Shown here: positions 10,623 through 21,175 of the stretch, piece by piece
How positions within the stretch are numbered: position 1 is the first letter of the stretch
Layout of the letters: every line of letters starts with the position of its first letter
NCBI GenBank assembly: GCA_903813345.2
Contig: CAIIXF020000003.1
Location: 1,890,109 to 1,954,108 of the forward strand
Source: Owenia fusiformis
Taxonomy: Eukaryota; Annelida; Polychaeta; Sabellida; Oweniidae
Reading direction: 5' to 3'
DNA length: 64,000 nt
Program-made: the position numbers and the translations under genes
The notes under the pieces: generated by a model
What the model was told of the DNA's origin: nothing
Databases searched by the model: none
Seen by the model: the letters and a program-made list of their open reading frames with translations, nothing else

Positions 10623-11460
10623 TGTGGAATTTGCTAAGATTGTAATAGAGCTGCCTTAGAAACACATCCCCCTAAGCAGGTGTCCAGAATCAATACCTCC
10701 TTCTTCCCCCTGCTATAACCAATTTGGACGCGCCCGATTTAACTGAATCACGTGATCTAATTATGAGCAATGACTTATACATGATATCTGTCGCAGTGTT
10801 GCGACAGCCAATCAGATTGCGAGTTCTTAATCGGGGAAATGGTAACTGCTTATCGCAGGGGGTAAAAAGAAAGAATATGTTCTGGATTTTGAAGCCCTGT
10901 GATCGGAGGATGCAGAAACAGGGCACTCTCTCAGGTTTATTTGCAGCTCTTTGTAGCATCTTCAGATAACACAAACACTCCGTTTCTCCATCAATTACCA
11001 CAGGCCTGTGGCAAGGGTTCACTTTTTTGTTGACCTACTCTTTTTCAGTAATTTTTCAAAAACGGTAAGAGTAATACATAAGCGACTTACCGTTTGGAAT
11101 TATGAGCTTTTTTCCAAGGAACATGATGAAAAATCCAGGTGCGGAAATATTAAAGGACAACTGAGAAAAGTGGTGAAATGATGAAAACTCAAGATTTGGT
11201 CTAGTTCATACACTTTGACCTAGTTTCCCATGAGAAGGAGAAGAAGACTGTATAAAGAAGACTGGCCAAACACTAGACTCCAGATATTCAATCTGAATAC
11301 CTTGGATACTTTCCAAGATGATCGGTGCGTGCACTTTTTGGCATACCCGATACATGCGTACACTAACTAATTGACATATCGTACCCAGATGATTTGTAAA
11401 GATATGACGTATTTGTACTGGTTATGGCCCTCGATATCAAGTCGCTACAACAGTCTCTAG
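10623..11460. other. Intergenic, nothing recognised
   Basis: A 110-codon minus-strand frame (10690-11022) and its plus-strand counterpart show no domain that I recognise. No other signal. Confidence 0.45.
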
Positions 11461-11530
11461 ATGTAGTAGCTAGCCCTTATTGGCGAATCGAAAGAGCGTC
11501 ACTCTTGCGAGCGAAAGGTCCTGGGTTCTG
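11461..11530 (+). mobile_element. tRNA-derived SINE fragment
   Basis: TTGGCGAATCGAAAGAGCGT and GCGAGCGAAAGGTCCTGGGT resemble the D-arm and T-arm halves of a tRNA, and GGGTTCTGGTC is a damaged B box. No acceptor stem can be formed, so it is not a functional tRNA. Confidence 0.5.
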
Positions 11531-11861
11531 GTCTAGTATCTGGTTCGTTACACAGTTCTCCGGACGAGTTCCCATGGGTCGAATAGTTGAGTCATTGGTC
11601 CTTTAATATTCTCATAGACCTTAAAATATATTTTGTTTCTATATCCCAAATTACTGTTGAGCTACTAAGAAATAATGGAAACAAAGTGCCAGAAATTCTA
11701 ACATATATTTAACTGAATTTTAAAATCTAATGCGTAATCAAATACCAATTAACTTCCTTGAGAAAAAATCGTTCTCCCCTTACGTTTATTTTCTAACATA
11801 ATACGTAAACCAAAGAGAGATTGCCTGTTCACTACAAATTATTTTTACATATTATACATCC
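11531..11861. other. Intergenic, nothing recognised
   Basis: AT-rich spacer between two SINE-like pieces. Confidence 0.5.
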
Positions 11862-11899
11862 AAGCGGAAGGTCCTGGGTTCGATTCCCATACGAGGCAT
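11862..11899 (+). mobile_element. tRNA-like 3' half with intact B box
   Basis: AAGCGGAAGGTCCTGGGTTC continues with GATTCCCATACGAGGCA: a well-formed T-arm with the GGTTCGATTCC B box. There is no matching 5' half nearby. It shares AAGGTCCTGGGTT with 11461-11530, so both are probably one SINE family. Confidence 0.55.
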
Positions 11900-13279
11900 T
11901 GAATTAAGTACACCCCTTTTCATTTTCGTTTGTTATTGTTGATAATAATAGTGTTTTAATTCTAATAATGGCTCATAACTATTTCATTTTTTTAAATATA
12001 ATAGAAAAAAAATACTCCCAAAGACTATTTTCTTTTCTTATGAGGCTTATAATCATTTTTATTGATTGGTTTTATATTTTTCACACATGGATCCTGTCAT
12101 CTTCTCTATTGCTTGGATATTATTGTCATATTATTGTTGATATTTTTGTTTGTTATGTCTTACTAGAAAATAAGTTAAAACAGCAACGAGCAATAACAAA
12201 ATAAATGTTATTAATTGTACATAAGCAAACCACATAAAATTCACTTCATTAGGGAACCTGCAACAAATGGCATTGCTGTAAAACCAAGATTGTAACCAAC
12301 TACTAGGACTCCCGTTACCACCCCAGTCACTGGCATTGCATACGCTTGGTACCAATGTAAACACAACCCATACAAATTTCCAAGAGATAACCCCACCGTC
12401 AACAAAGTCACCCATAGGACAATGTAATGCTTTTGAACAAAAATAACCATCACGGTATAAGAACATGCCAATAGTGTAAAATCTATTACAATCATCTGAT
12501 TTATACTCAGTATTTTAGATGCCAAAATTACAATGGAAGGCAATTTAGACAAGATGTGAGCACCCCAGTATGCTGTTATGATAGCTGTTCCCTGTGATTC
12601 CGGCCATTTTAAGCCCTCGACGACAAACGTCATGACTAGTCCCCCTCCCGTCATTTGAATCATTGCAAACATAAAATACATTAAGAATAAAGTAGTCAAG
12701 AGTAGGATTTTGTTACGTTTAGCAAAAGGAGTTATATCTTTCATACGATGGTCGTCAATTTCTTTATATCGCGTGTCGTTAATGGCGCTGGAGTTGTTAT
12801 TAAGACAACTATTTGATGTCATTTTTGTAAGTATGTAGAATATCAAAAAAGAAAGCCCCACTGCAGCACTCAGTAATCCAATTATGAGATACACAAATTC
12901 GATGTTAGATTCCTTCATATTTGAAAGTCCAACTCCTGAAAAACCAAAATCTGTCGTATTACCTAAATTCTCGAATTCACGTTCTCTCGGTGCTTGTTGT
13001 CCGTAAGTATGATTTCTCTTTCCAAATTGTTCCGATACAGTCAGTGAAATATCAGCCATATCTGAATAGTTATTTCTTATGTTGAACTTTGATTCTTCTG
13101 ATACAAAAGGTAAAGCTAGTAAGGACGTCAACGTCGTTCCAACATTGAACGATAAGCAGAAAACTTGGATATACGGCCCTGAATTGGAACTCCAAGTTTT
13201 TATCACGAGAGCACTGCTTACTGAAAAACAAAACGCATTTTCTACATGTCTGAATTACAACATGGCAACCAGATTCAAT

Positions 13280-13555
13280 TATTTGAACACAATACCACAT
13301 GAAACAAGGATGAATACTATGTGTATAACTATTTAGCAAAGCACAGCTAACCGGATTCATTCATAAGAGCACAATATCAAGGACTAATACCATGTGTATT
13401 GAGCGCACTAAACTTTAGTGCGACATCAAGAACAAATACCATGTGTATTAATACATCATCATAAGTGCGCAATACCAAGGACAAATACCATGTGTATTAA
13501 TACATCATCATAAGTGCGCAATACCAAGGACAAATCCCGTAAACACACCACACCA
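13280..13555. repeat. Intronic tandem repeat, ~60-bp unit
   Basis: Units with AATACCATGTGTATTAATAC, ATCATAAGTGCGCAATACCA and AGGACAA repeat about four times within intron 2 of the transporter gene. The last two are nearly identical; the first are diverged. Confidence 0.85.
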
Positions 13556-14281
13556 GCAAACCTGTCTCATTCTAACAGAGCACATACCAAGAACAATTGT
13601 ATATGAGCTTACCTGCTTCGATTACCCCAAATGTTATACCATTTAAGCTGAAAAACACCAGCACGAGCCAGATATTGCCAAGCCAAGGAATTGCTATAGT
13701 AAATCCTGCACCCATGCTCAAAAACAGTGCTAGTTGCAATGTGGGGTTCACATTGCATTTGCCCGCCATGAATCCTGTAATAAGACCCCCGAGTGCGAAG
13801 CCTCCCGAGTAAAAGGCGAATGAGAACGACATTTGAGCTGTACTGACTCCCAATTGGTCTTTCAGGTCAAGTAAAGTTGGTCCTATAAGGGTTGCCGCCA
13901 TACCCTGAAAACATCAACACATAAATAGTTTATCACAACTTTTTGAAATTAATACAATAAGTTTTGCATTACACGTTCTTATAACGAAATTAAAAAATAA
14001 GTTTCAAATAATATGAAATCGAAATTAATTTAATATCGTGAGCTTTCTATCATTTCATAATTCTATGTGAGACTGTTTGATCATCCCTATATAGAGCATC
14101 TATGAATTCTGGGGTATTTTGTCCTCTTTCTATGGCACTGGTACTGCACTAAATTACGCTTGGTCCGTTTCGGTAACAAGATGGCTACGGTTCCGGTTAG
14201 AAAGTTCGGTAAGATATTTCTTTTTATTTATTTCTCAAGATATAGCATAAATGATCCTAATTTTTTCGACATAAATAGAGG

Positions 14282-14412
14282 ATATCCTATGATTTATGAG
14301 TGATGTGATTTTTATCCACGAATGGATATGATATCTGCACGAGCGAGCGTAGCGAGAGAGTGCAGATATCGATATCCATGAGTGGATTAAAATCATATCA
14401 CGAGTTAATCAT
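14282..14412. mobile_element. Hairpin element with AGCGAGCGTAGCGAG core
   Basis: TGATTTTTATCCACGAATGG and ATATGATATCTGCAC are mirrored by GTGCAGATATCGATATCCAT and GAGTGGATTAAAATCATATC around GAGCGAGCGTAGCGAGAGA. It is an imperfect palindrome of ~130 bp in intron 1 of the transporter gene. A MITE-like element is likely. Confidence 0.65.
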
Positions 14413-15404
14413 TGGATGTTCTTTTTATTCCATAGTTAAAGTCATCATCAGAATCGTCGGAAATTAAGTGATTTAATTCGAATTTTCCAAACGATCCGGC
14501 GATGTTGACACTTAGTCTCGTTTTGAGTCTGATGTAGCCAAAATCCATCATAGCATACGGCGCCGTATATCATGGCTTAAACACCGTATGCTATGGTTAA
14601 ATGAAAATTTGTCAAAAATATCATATTTTACTACTGATTACAAAAATACCGTTTTTATTTTGACATGTTATCCTATGAATATCATGCTAAGTATGGAATA
14701 AACATGAATAAACATCGTATGTTTTTGGAAATCCAAGTGACTTCGCACGAAATAGTTGGAGGTATGACAGAATCGTCAATATAATCCCTCACTTGTGTTA
14801 CGTAAATGGATCCGTTTCGGTCACTAGTTTAGATAGTGCAGAACCAGTGTATGAGCGTAACCAAGCATCAGACACTTGATAAAACTACCATGCCTACTGA
14901 TCTTGACCCCGCCTACGACCACGACAGTGCTTGGAAAATCGCAATTGTTGGCGCTGATTCTAGCTATAAGACGAAAACAAGTTTATTAAAAGAGAACAAT
15001 TGATAGTTTACCGCCACAGCTGTTGCTAGATATAGAAGTCACGTAATGGTGAATTTTTCTGTCTTCTTATGTTGCCTTCTATGGTTAATAGTTCCACCAG
15101 ACTTTGTTTCATCTTTGCTTAAACTATGAACATTCTCTTCAATTGCCAGGGTGTCGTCATTGATATGCTCATCAATGTCATCATTCTTCGGCGTAGCAAT
15201 CGCACCATTAGCACGAGCATTTTCGTTGTCTCGGGGTTTATTCTCGAGGTATCTCTCCCCACTCTTGGTATTAGATACTTTCGATGTATCATCGGTATGT
15301 AATATTTCATTCAAACGAATAGAACCGTCTGTTTGTGAGGTTATTTTCCAAGTTTCAGAGTTGTCAACTGAGTTATCCACACTTTCGTAATTTATTCCTT
15401 CCAT

Positions 15405-15748
15405 GATGACTTATAATTCATAAATAATGGTGCTTCTCTTATGAGTGCATTTAATAATGCATGTTCTGATGTTTATATTTCTCAAGGTGCTTTTGATATG
15501 TTTACCTCAAAAGGGGCGGACCAGACGATTTTTGGACTGGTTATAAAGGAGGGGGCTAATCTATTACCTAACCGAAAGACCACTAGATTTAAGTATTGTG
15601 TACACGAACCCTTTGTGACAGATTGTATACTATATGTGCATACACAAACTACATCATCTCATACAGTGTTAAAATGATAGCCCCAGACCGAATTTAATGG
15701 ATTGGTCTTAATCAGATGGCAGGTATTTAAGCCGATAACCTATTTGTT
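15405..15748. other. Region upstream of the transporter, no promoter assigned
   Basis: Should hold the promoter of the minus-strand transporter, but no TATA box or other core element could be assigned with confidence. Confidence 0.4.
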
Positions 15749-16167
15749 ACATAATCACGCGATACTAACTTCGACCGTTAATTTGAATTTTTGACCTACC
15801 TGATGCTTGAAAATCAAGGAGTGCGAGTCTCATACTGCACCGTTTTTCTTTAAATTTAAACCATTAAAAACAAAACAAAATTGCCTTTCTGTCAGTGCAT
15901 TACTTTATTGTAAAGAGTCCCTCGTTCTAGTAGCGTTTTGGTCCCCAGTTGTTAGGCCTTCTCACAGCTGGGGACCAAAACGCCGCTGGAAGTAGGGACT
16001 CTGTTTAAAAGAATAATTTAACAACAGATAGAAATTTTTGTTATGCTTTGAATGGAACAAGTTTGAAGAAAAACGGTGCAGTATGAGACTCGTAATCCTT
16101 GATTTTCAAACATCCGGTAGGTCAAAAATTCAAATAAATGGTCGAAGTTAGTACCGCGTGATAATGT
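15749..16167. mobile_element. 419-bp long hairpin (fold-back MITE)
   Basis: The left arm starts ACATAATCACGCGATACTAA and the right arm ends CGCGTGATAATGT. Pairing continues through CTTCGACC/GGTCGAAG, TTTTTGACCTACC/GGTAGGTCAAAAA, TGCACCGTTTTTCTT/AAGAAAAACGGTGCA and GCGTTTTGGTCCCCAG/CTGGGGACCAAAACGC around a centre near 15955. Arms of ~200 bp with small mismatches make almost the whole element self-complementary. No open frame of note lies inside. Confidence 0.85.
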
Positions 16168-17004
16168 ATTGTTCGCTTCCAAGGAGGATTGGAAGCCTCA
16201 GTACCAACTCGATATTCTTTAATCCCCAAGTAATGCGATATTGCCGATCAAGCCTGAATATTTTTACTGCTGCGGGGAGAATGAACGATATTCTCCAACA
16301 AAGCTGGCGGCACTTTTGTCTGAAATTTACCTGGCTATACATTAACAATCACGTTCAAAATATTAAAACTAATGGTCATTATAAGTCAATAATTATCTTG
16401 ATCATTTTGTAAACAATTTAAGCCAACTTACTGATTATCGCGTATAGTTTCACTGTCTTGAAGTGTAAGACAAATACATGTAGCAACGTTGAAGTATTTA
16501 TTTCAGAAAAGGCAATTTGAAGACCCCGTATAAGTTTAAACAACTTTACTAATATTTTAGTCTAACCTCATGTTATAAGATGTGATATGTGAAACTACGT
16601 TTTAGAGATCATAATTATGTTTAATAAGCGATAATTCACACCATTTATAGCTTTTATCGTCACGTGTCTTTTGCAGAAAAATTAAGAAAAAATTGGTTGA
16701 TGAACAAGCGAAAAATGAACTGATTCATGAATGAAAGTGGTTCAGACAAAACGCTTTTTTTAAATTTTGGTTCTCATAAAGTAGACTAAAGACCAATGGG
16801 TACAGTAATGTTTAAAACTTTATATATTCTTCCCTTCATCCTATTTAAACTGTCAAAAGTGTGATTTATTTTGTTTGATATATAGTTTTGTTTTTCAAAA
16901 AATTTCAATACTCATTAACAGGATTTGTGCGTTTAGTAGAAAATGTGAAAAGCACACAGAACGCACTTTATCTATAACAAAATCTGTAAAAAAGTAAAAC
17001 TTTA
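16168..17004. other. Intergenic, nothing recognised
   Basis: AT-rich sequence. No supported feature. Confidence 0.5.
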
Positions 17005-17019
17005 GTGGTACTGACTGAA

Positions 17020-18930
17020 TCACCCACGACTGTGGCACCAGTTACTACTCCAGCAACAGGCATTAGTTATTACTCCAGTAACAGGCATAACGGTGACAAC
17101 AGTTACCACTCCAGTAACAGTCATTACGGTGACACCAGTTACCACTCCAGCAACAGGCATTGCGGTGACAGCAGTTACCATTCCAGTAACAGTCATTACG
17201 GTGAACCAAGTTACCACTCCAGTAACAAACATTACGGTTACAGCAGTTACCACTCCAGTAACAGTCATTACGGTGAACCAAGTTACCACTCCAGTAACAG
17301 GCATTACGGTGACAGCAGTTACCACTCCAGTAACAGGCATAACGGTGACAGAAGTTACCACTCAAGTAACAGGCATAACGGTGACAACAGTTACCAATCC
17401 AGTAACAGTCATTACGGTGACAACAGTTACCACTCCAGTAACAGGCATTATGGTGACACCAGTTACCACTCCAGTAACAGGCATAACGGTGACAACAGTT
17501 ACCACTCCAGTAACAGGCATTACGGTGACAGCAGTTACCACTCCAGTAACAGCCATTACGGTGAACCAAGTTACCACTCCAGTAACAGGCATTACGGTGA
17601 CAGCAGTTACCACTCCAGTAACAGCCATTACGGTGAACCAAATTACCACTCCAGTAACAGGCATTACGGTGACACAGGTTACCACTCCAGTAACAGGCAT
17701 TACGATGACAGCAGTTACCACTCAAGTAACAAGCATTACGGTAACAGCAGTTACCACTTCAATAACAGGCATTACGGTGACAGCATTTACCACTCCAGCA
17801 ACAGGCATAACGGTGACAGAAGTTACCACTCAAGTAACAGCCATTACGGTGACACCAGTGACCACTCCAGTAACAGCCATAACGGTGACACAAGTAACCA
17901 CGCCAGTAACAAGCATTACGGTGACACCAGTTACCACTCCAGTAAGCAGGCATTACGGTGACACCAGTTACAACTCCAGCAACAGGCATAATGATGACAG
18001 AAGTTACCAGTTCAGTAACATGCATAACGGTTACACCAGATACCACTCAAGTAACAGGCATTACGGTGAACAAAATTACCACTCCAGTAACAGCCATTAC
18101 GGTTACACAAGTTATCGCTCCAGTAACAGGCATTACGGTGAACTAAGTTACCACTCCAGTAACATGCATTGCTGTGACACCAGTTACCACTCCAGTAACA
18201 GGCATTACGGTGACAGCAGTTACCACTGAAGTAACAGGCATTACGGTGACACAAGCTACCACTCCAGTAACAGCCATTACGGTTACACCAGTTACCCTTC
18301 CAGTAACCGGCATAACGGTGAACCAAGTTACCACTCCAATAACATGCATTGCTGTGACACCAGTTACCACTCCAGTAACAGGCATTGCTGTGACACCAGT
18401 TACCACTCCAGTTACAGGCATAACGGTGACACAAGTTATCGCTCCAGTATCAGGCATTACGGTGACACCAGTTATCATTCCTGTAACAGGCATAACGGTT
18501 ATACCAGTTACCAATCCAGTAACAGGCATTACGGTGAACCAAGTTACCACTCCGGTAACAGGCATTGCTGTGACACTAGTTACCACTCCAGTAACAGGCA
18601 TTACGGTGAACCAAGTTACCACTCCAGTAACAAGCATTACGGTGAACCAAGTTACCAATCCAGTAACAGGCATTACGGTGAACCAAGTTACCACTCCAGT
18701 AACAGGCATTACGGTGAACCAAGTTACCACTCCAGTAACAGGCATTACGGTGAACCAAGTTACCACTCCAGTAACAGGCATTACGGTGAACCAAGTTACC
18801 ACTCAAGTAACAGGCATTACGGTGAACCAAGTTACCACTCCAATAACAGAAATAACAGTGACAGAAGTTACCAGTCCAGTAACATGCATAACGGTTACAC
18901 CAGTTACCACTCCTGTTACATGCATTTCAT
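17020..18930. repeat. 33-bp minisatellite, open in several frames
   Basis: About 57 copies of a unit close to GTTACCACTCCAGTAACAGG + CATTACGGTGACA. Because 33 is a multiple of three and the unit lacks stops in several frames, long frames appear on both strands: a Thr/Val-rich one (VTTPVTGITV repeats), a YHSSNRHYGD one, and Val-rich and Cys/Trp-rich ones on the minus strand. The entry VLTESPTTVAPVTTPATGI at 17006 looks like a mucin-type Thr-rich stretch. Its frame is then broken by an ~11-bp deletion near 17065, a one-base insertion near 17945 and a CAA-to-TAA change near 18147. No frame runs the whole length. It is a minisatellite, or a decayed mucin-like repeat exon. Confidence 0.92.
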
Positions 18931-18939
18931 ATTTTTGAT

Positions 18940-20535
18940 ACTAGAGTAACACAGATGCGCAGAGAGTTACCATACTTAATCCGGCCACTAGCAAAGTGAG
19001 GCAAAGTATATTATGATTGGTTTGAACAAATCAACCACCATGGTATGATAACATTTCAAACCTATTAAGTCATTCACGATCATTTGAGTGGCGTTTAGAA
19101 TTTTGGATGCAAAAACACCAACATGAAGTAATCTTAATCAAAAGTGAAAGAGCCCAAGTATGCCGATGTAATGTCATTTCTCAGGAATCTGAATCTGCTA
19201 ACCGAATTTTGATCCGATTTTCGGTTGACGTTTTGAAATCTCAAAAATGCCATTTTGGTGTAATCTTATGTTACGTCAATGGGCCAAATAAAATTTATAA
19301 ATTGTAAAGATCTGGATGAAAATAAAAATAAAATATAAATGAAAGCCTACAATAAAAAAGGGCCCCGAAAGCTATTAAATTGAAAACTTAGACACCGAAG
19401 CAATGGTCAAAATATAGGTCAAATCTATGGGTCTTCCTTATTTTTTCGATTCTGACACTACACTTTCTCAATACTCTGAATATTGATAGCGAAGAGTATT
19501 CTTATATCCGTTTGCCATCAGAGAGTAATTTGACCTATTTGTGAGATTTACATTGTAGAGTCCGAAAAATAGGTCAAAACGAAAGGTTCTCAAAATTTAA
19601 TGCGTGATTTATGAAAAATATGTAGAGATTTCTTAAGAATCCAAATATGCAATCGATATTGAAATAAGACTTCTGGTTTAGATTCTGTAGCGTTTTGAAA
19701 TCTCGAAAATCGATAGGATTACACCCATTGTTAAGTCAAGTGAGATAAAGAACAAATGTGAATTGAAAACTATCAGACACAGACTGCATACGAATAAAAT
19801 TCATGAAATTCATGAAATGTCAATCTTTTGGCTGACTCAGGCTAATAAAGTCTGACATCTGGAGTCTTAAATTGAACTTGTTCAATTTCTCAAGTCCACG
19901 TAACTTTACTTTACTTTTTGAACTGACGGCATTTGGTAATTATTGTTTTATTCTATTGTCGTTAGTCCAGTGTGAAGAATATGAAAGCGGGATTGTCTTG
20001 TTTTTCAAAAAGTGGGATCAGTTTAGCCAGTTTGTTTGGGTTTTGGGTAATCAAATACTGAGAAAATATTTTTATAACGTACATATTCAATTTGTATAGA
20101 ACCGAGCCTTCAAAGGCTTATGGGACACTTTAAATAATTACACGTCATATTTGTTTCTGATATGAACATCGTTTCATGTTCGACGTAATCGTGAAAGTGT
20201 TTCTCGTTTAACCCCTCCCAGCTTCAAGCTAGCCTTATTTAAATAAGAAACTCGAAAAGTGAGGATAAGGGGTCTACGACTGTCGAGTATCATGAATACG
20301 GTAGCAGCTACAATGCTTGGGATTGCGGGAATCGCTCCACCGGTACGAGATTACCCGGAACATGGTCATATACCCGCATAATGTTTGCCACAACTTTAGC
20401 CTTCGCACCGCCCTAAACAAACTGGGAAATTTCTACCCCGGGGCCATTATATAGAGGCATTGGCAAACTGCATTGGCCGTCGAACCAGCGGTTTGGGATA
20501 GCGTGCCAATGATTTTCCTACACGCTTTGGTGACA
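18940..20535. other. Intergenic, nothing recognised
   Basis: Variants of TTTTGAAATCTCAAAAATGC and TAGGTCAAA recur loosely between 19100 and 19750, but no clear unit or gene was defined. Confidence 0.45.
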
Positions 20536-21175
20536 AGACAAATACCTAGTCTCACTTTTGACCATGATATGACCTTGGCCCAAAAACATTGACTTCGATC
20601 TCGGGTTACCTTATCATGAGTCGCTAAGGGTCACATTATCATTTAAGGCCCTAAAACGCCAAATAATTATATATTGACTTTGGCCTTGAGATGGCTTTGA
20701 CCCATAAACTTTGGGGATGACCCCAGAACAACTTATCATTGGTCACCAAGTGTTACAGCAGCCCCAATGATCTTAAATCACCAAATACCTAGATATTGCC
20801 ATTTGACCTAGGGATAACCTTGACCTCAGGTCACCTAAACATGGGTCGCCAAGGGTCAAAACAGCCCCCAAATGCATTAAACACCAAATACTAAGATATC
20901 AAACTTTGACCTTGAAATGACCTTGATCCGTAAAGTTGACCTTTACTATACGTAACCTAATCATGGGTCGTCAAGGGTTACAGTACAGACCATCTTAAAA
21001 AACCATATACCTCGATATCGATCTTTCACCTTGAAATGACCTTGACCTTCCACAATCTGACATTCGTTGAATGCCCGCAGATCCACTTTGTATGTTGATC
21101 AAGTATGAGGGCCCAAAGTCAAACGGTCTAGAAGAGATCGATGACCGGACAGACAGAAGAACGGGCAGACCACCA
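20536..21175. repeat. Tandem array, ~115-bp unit rich in TGACCTTG
   Basis: Five diverged units begin with CAAATACCTAG or similar near 20538, 20650, 20783, 20883 and 21001. Most units carry TTTGACCTTGAAATGACCTTGACC or a decayed form, followed by CATGGGTCGCCAAGGGT. The array ends in a GGACAGACAGAAGAACGGGC tail. It is probably part of a dispersed repeat common in marine invertebrates (inference). TGACCTTGA is also the reverse of TCAAGGTCA, an orphan nuclear-receptor half-site. Confidence 0.75.

Larger units (their letters stand above)
12131..15404 (-). pseudogene. NaGLT1/MFSD4-like major facilitator sugar transporter, disrupted
   Basis: Three exons on the minus strand, joined in matching phases: 15404-15012 (start ATG, donor GTAAAC), 13904-13613 (acceptor TTTTCAG, donor GTAAGC) and 13220-12131 (acceptor TTTTTCAG). 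Exon 1 gives a charged N-terminal tail of ~115 residues, then LLYLATAVA. Exon 2 gives GMAATLIGPTLLDLKDQLGV, the first-helix signature of sodium-dependent glucose transporter 1. Exon 3 gives WSSNSGPYIQVFCLSFNVG, a glycosylatable loop and the second six-helix half. The family imports sugars across the plasma membrane. Two lesions: an in-frame TGA at 15041-15039 before LLYLATAVA, and a TGA at 12243-12241 with the last helix (MWFAYVQLITFILLLLVAVL) continuing in another frame to 12131. Conceptual length is ~590 residues. A short functional product or assembly errors cannot be excluded. Confidence 0.8.

Noticed and set aside
10168-10659. 163-codon plus-strand gene
   Set aside because: The frame spans a recent 121-bp tandem duplication and AT-rich DNA. 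No domain was recognised.
11461-11899. tRNA genes
   Set aside because: Only T-arm-like halves are present. No acceptor stem or complete cloverleaf can be formed.
12131-12466. Independent 111-codon gene on the minus strand
   Set aside because: Its second half is the displaced last helix of the transporter and its first half is a shadow of the transporter frame.
15039-15041. Selenocysteine reading of the TGA in the transporter
   Set aside because: The family has no selenocysteine at this position, a second lesion exists downstream, and no SECIS element can be shown.
5010-17070. Splicing of the EGF/ShK gene to a mucin-like exon at 17006
   Set aside because: The phase would fit, but it needs a 12-kb intron enclosing an antisense gene, and the repeat frame breaks after about 20 codons.
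17005-18949. Several 200-380 codon proteins on both strands
   Set aside because: All come from the same 33-bp unit. Frames are interrupted by indels and a nonsense change, and opposite-strand frames are equally open.
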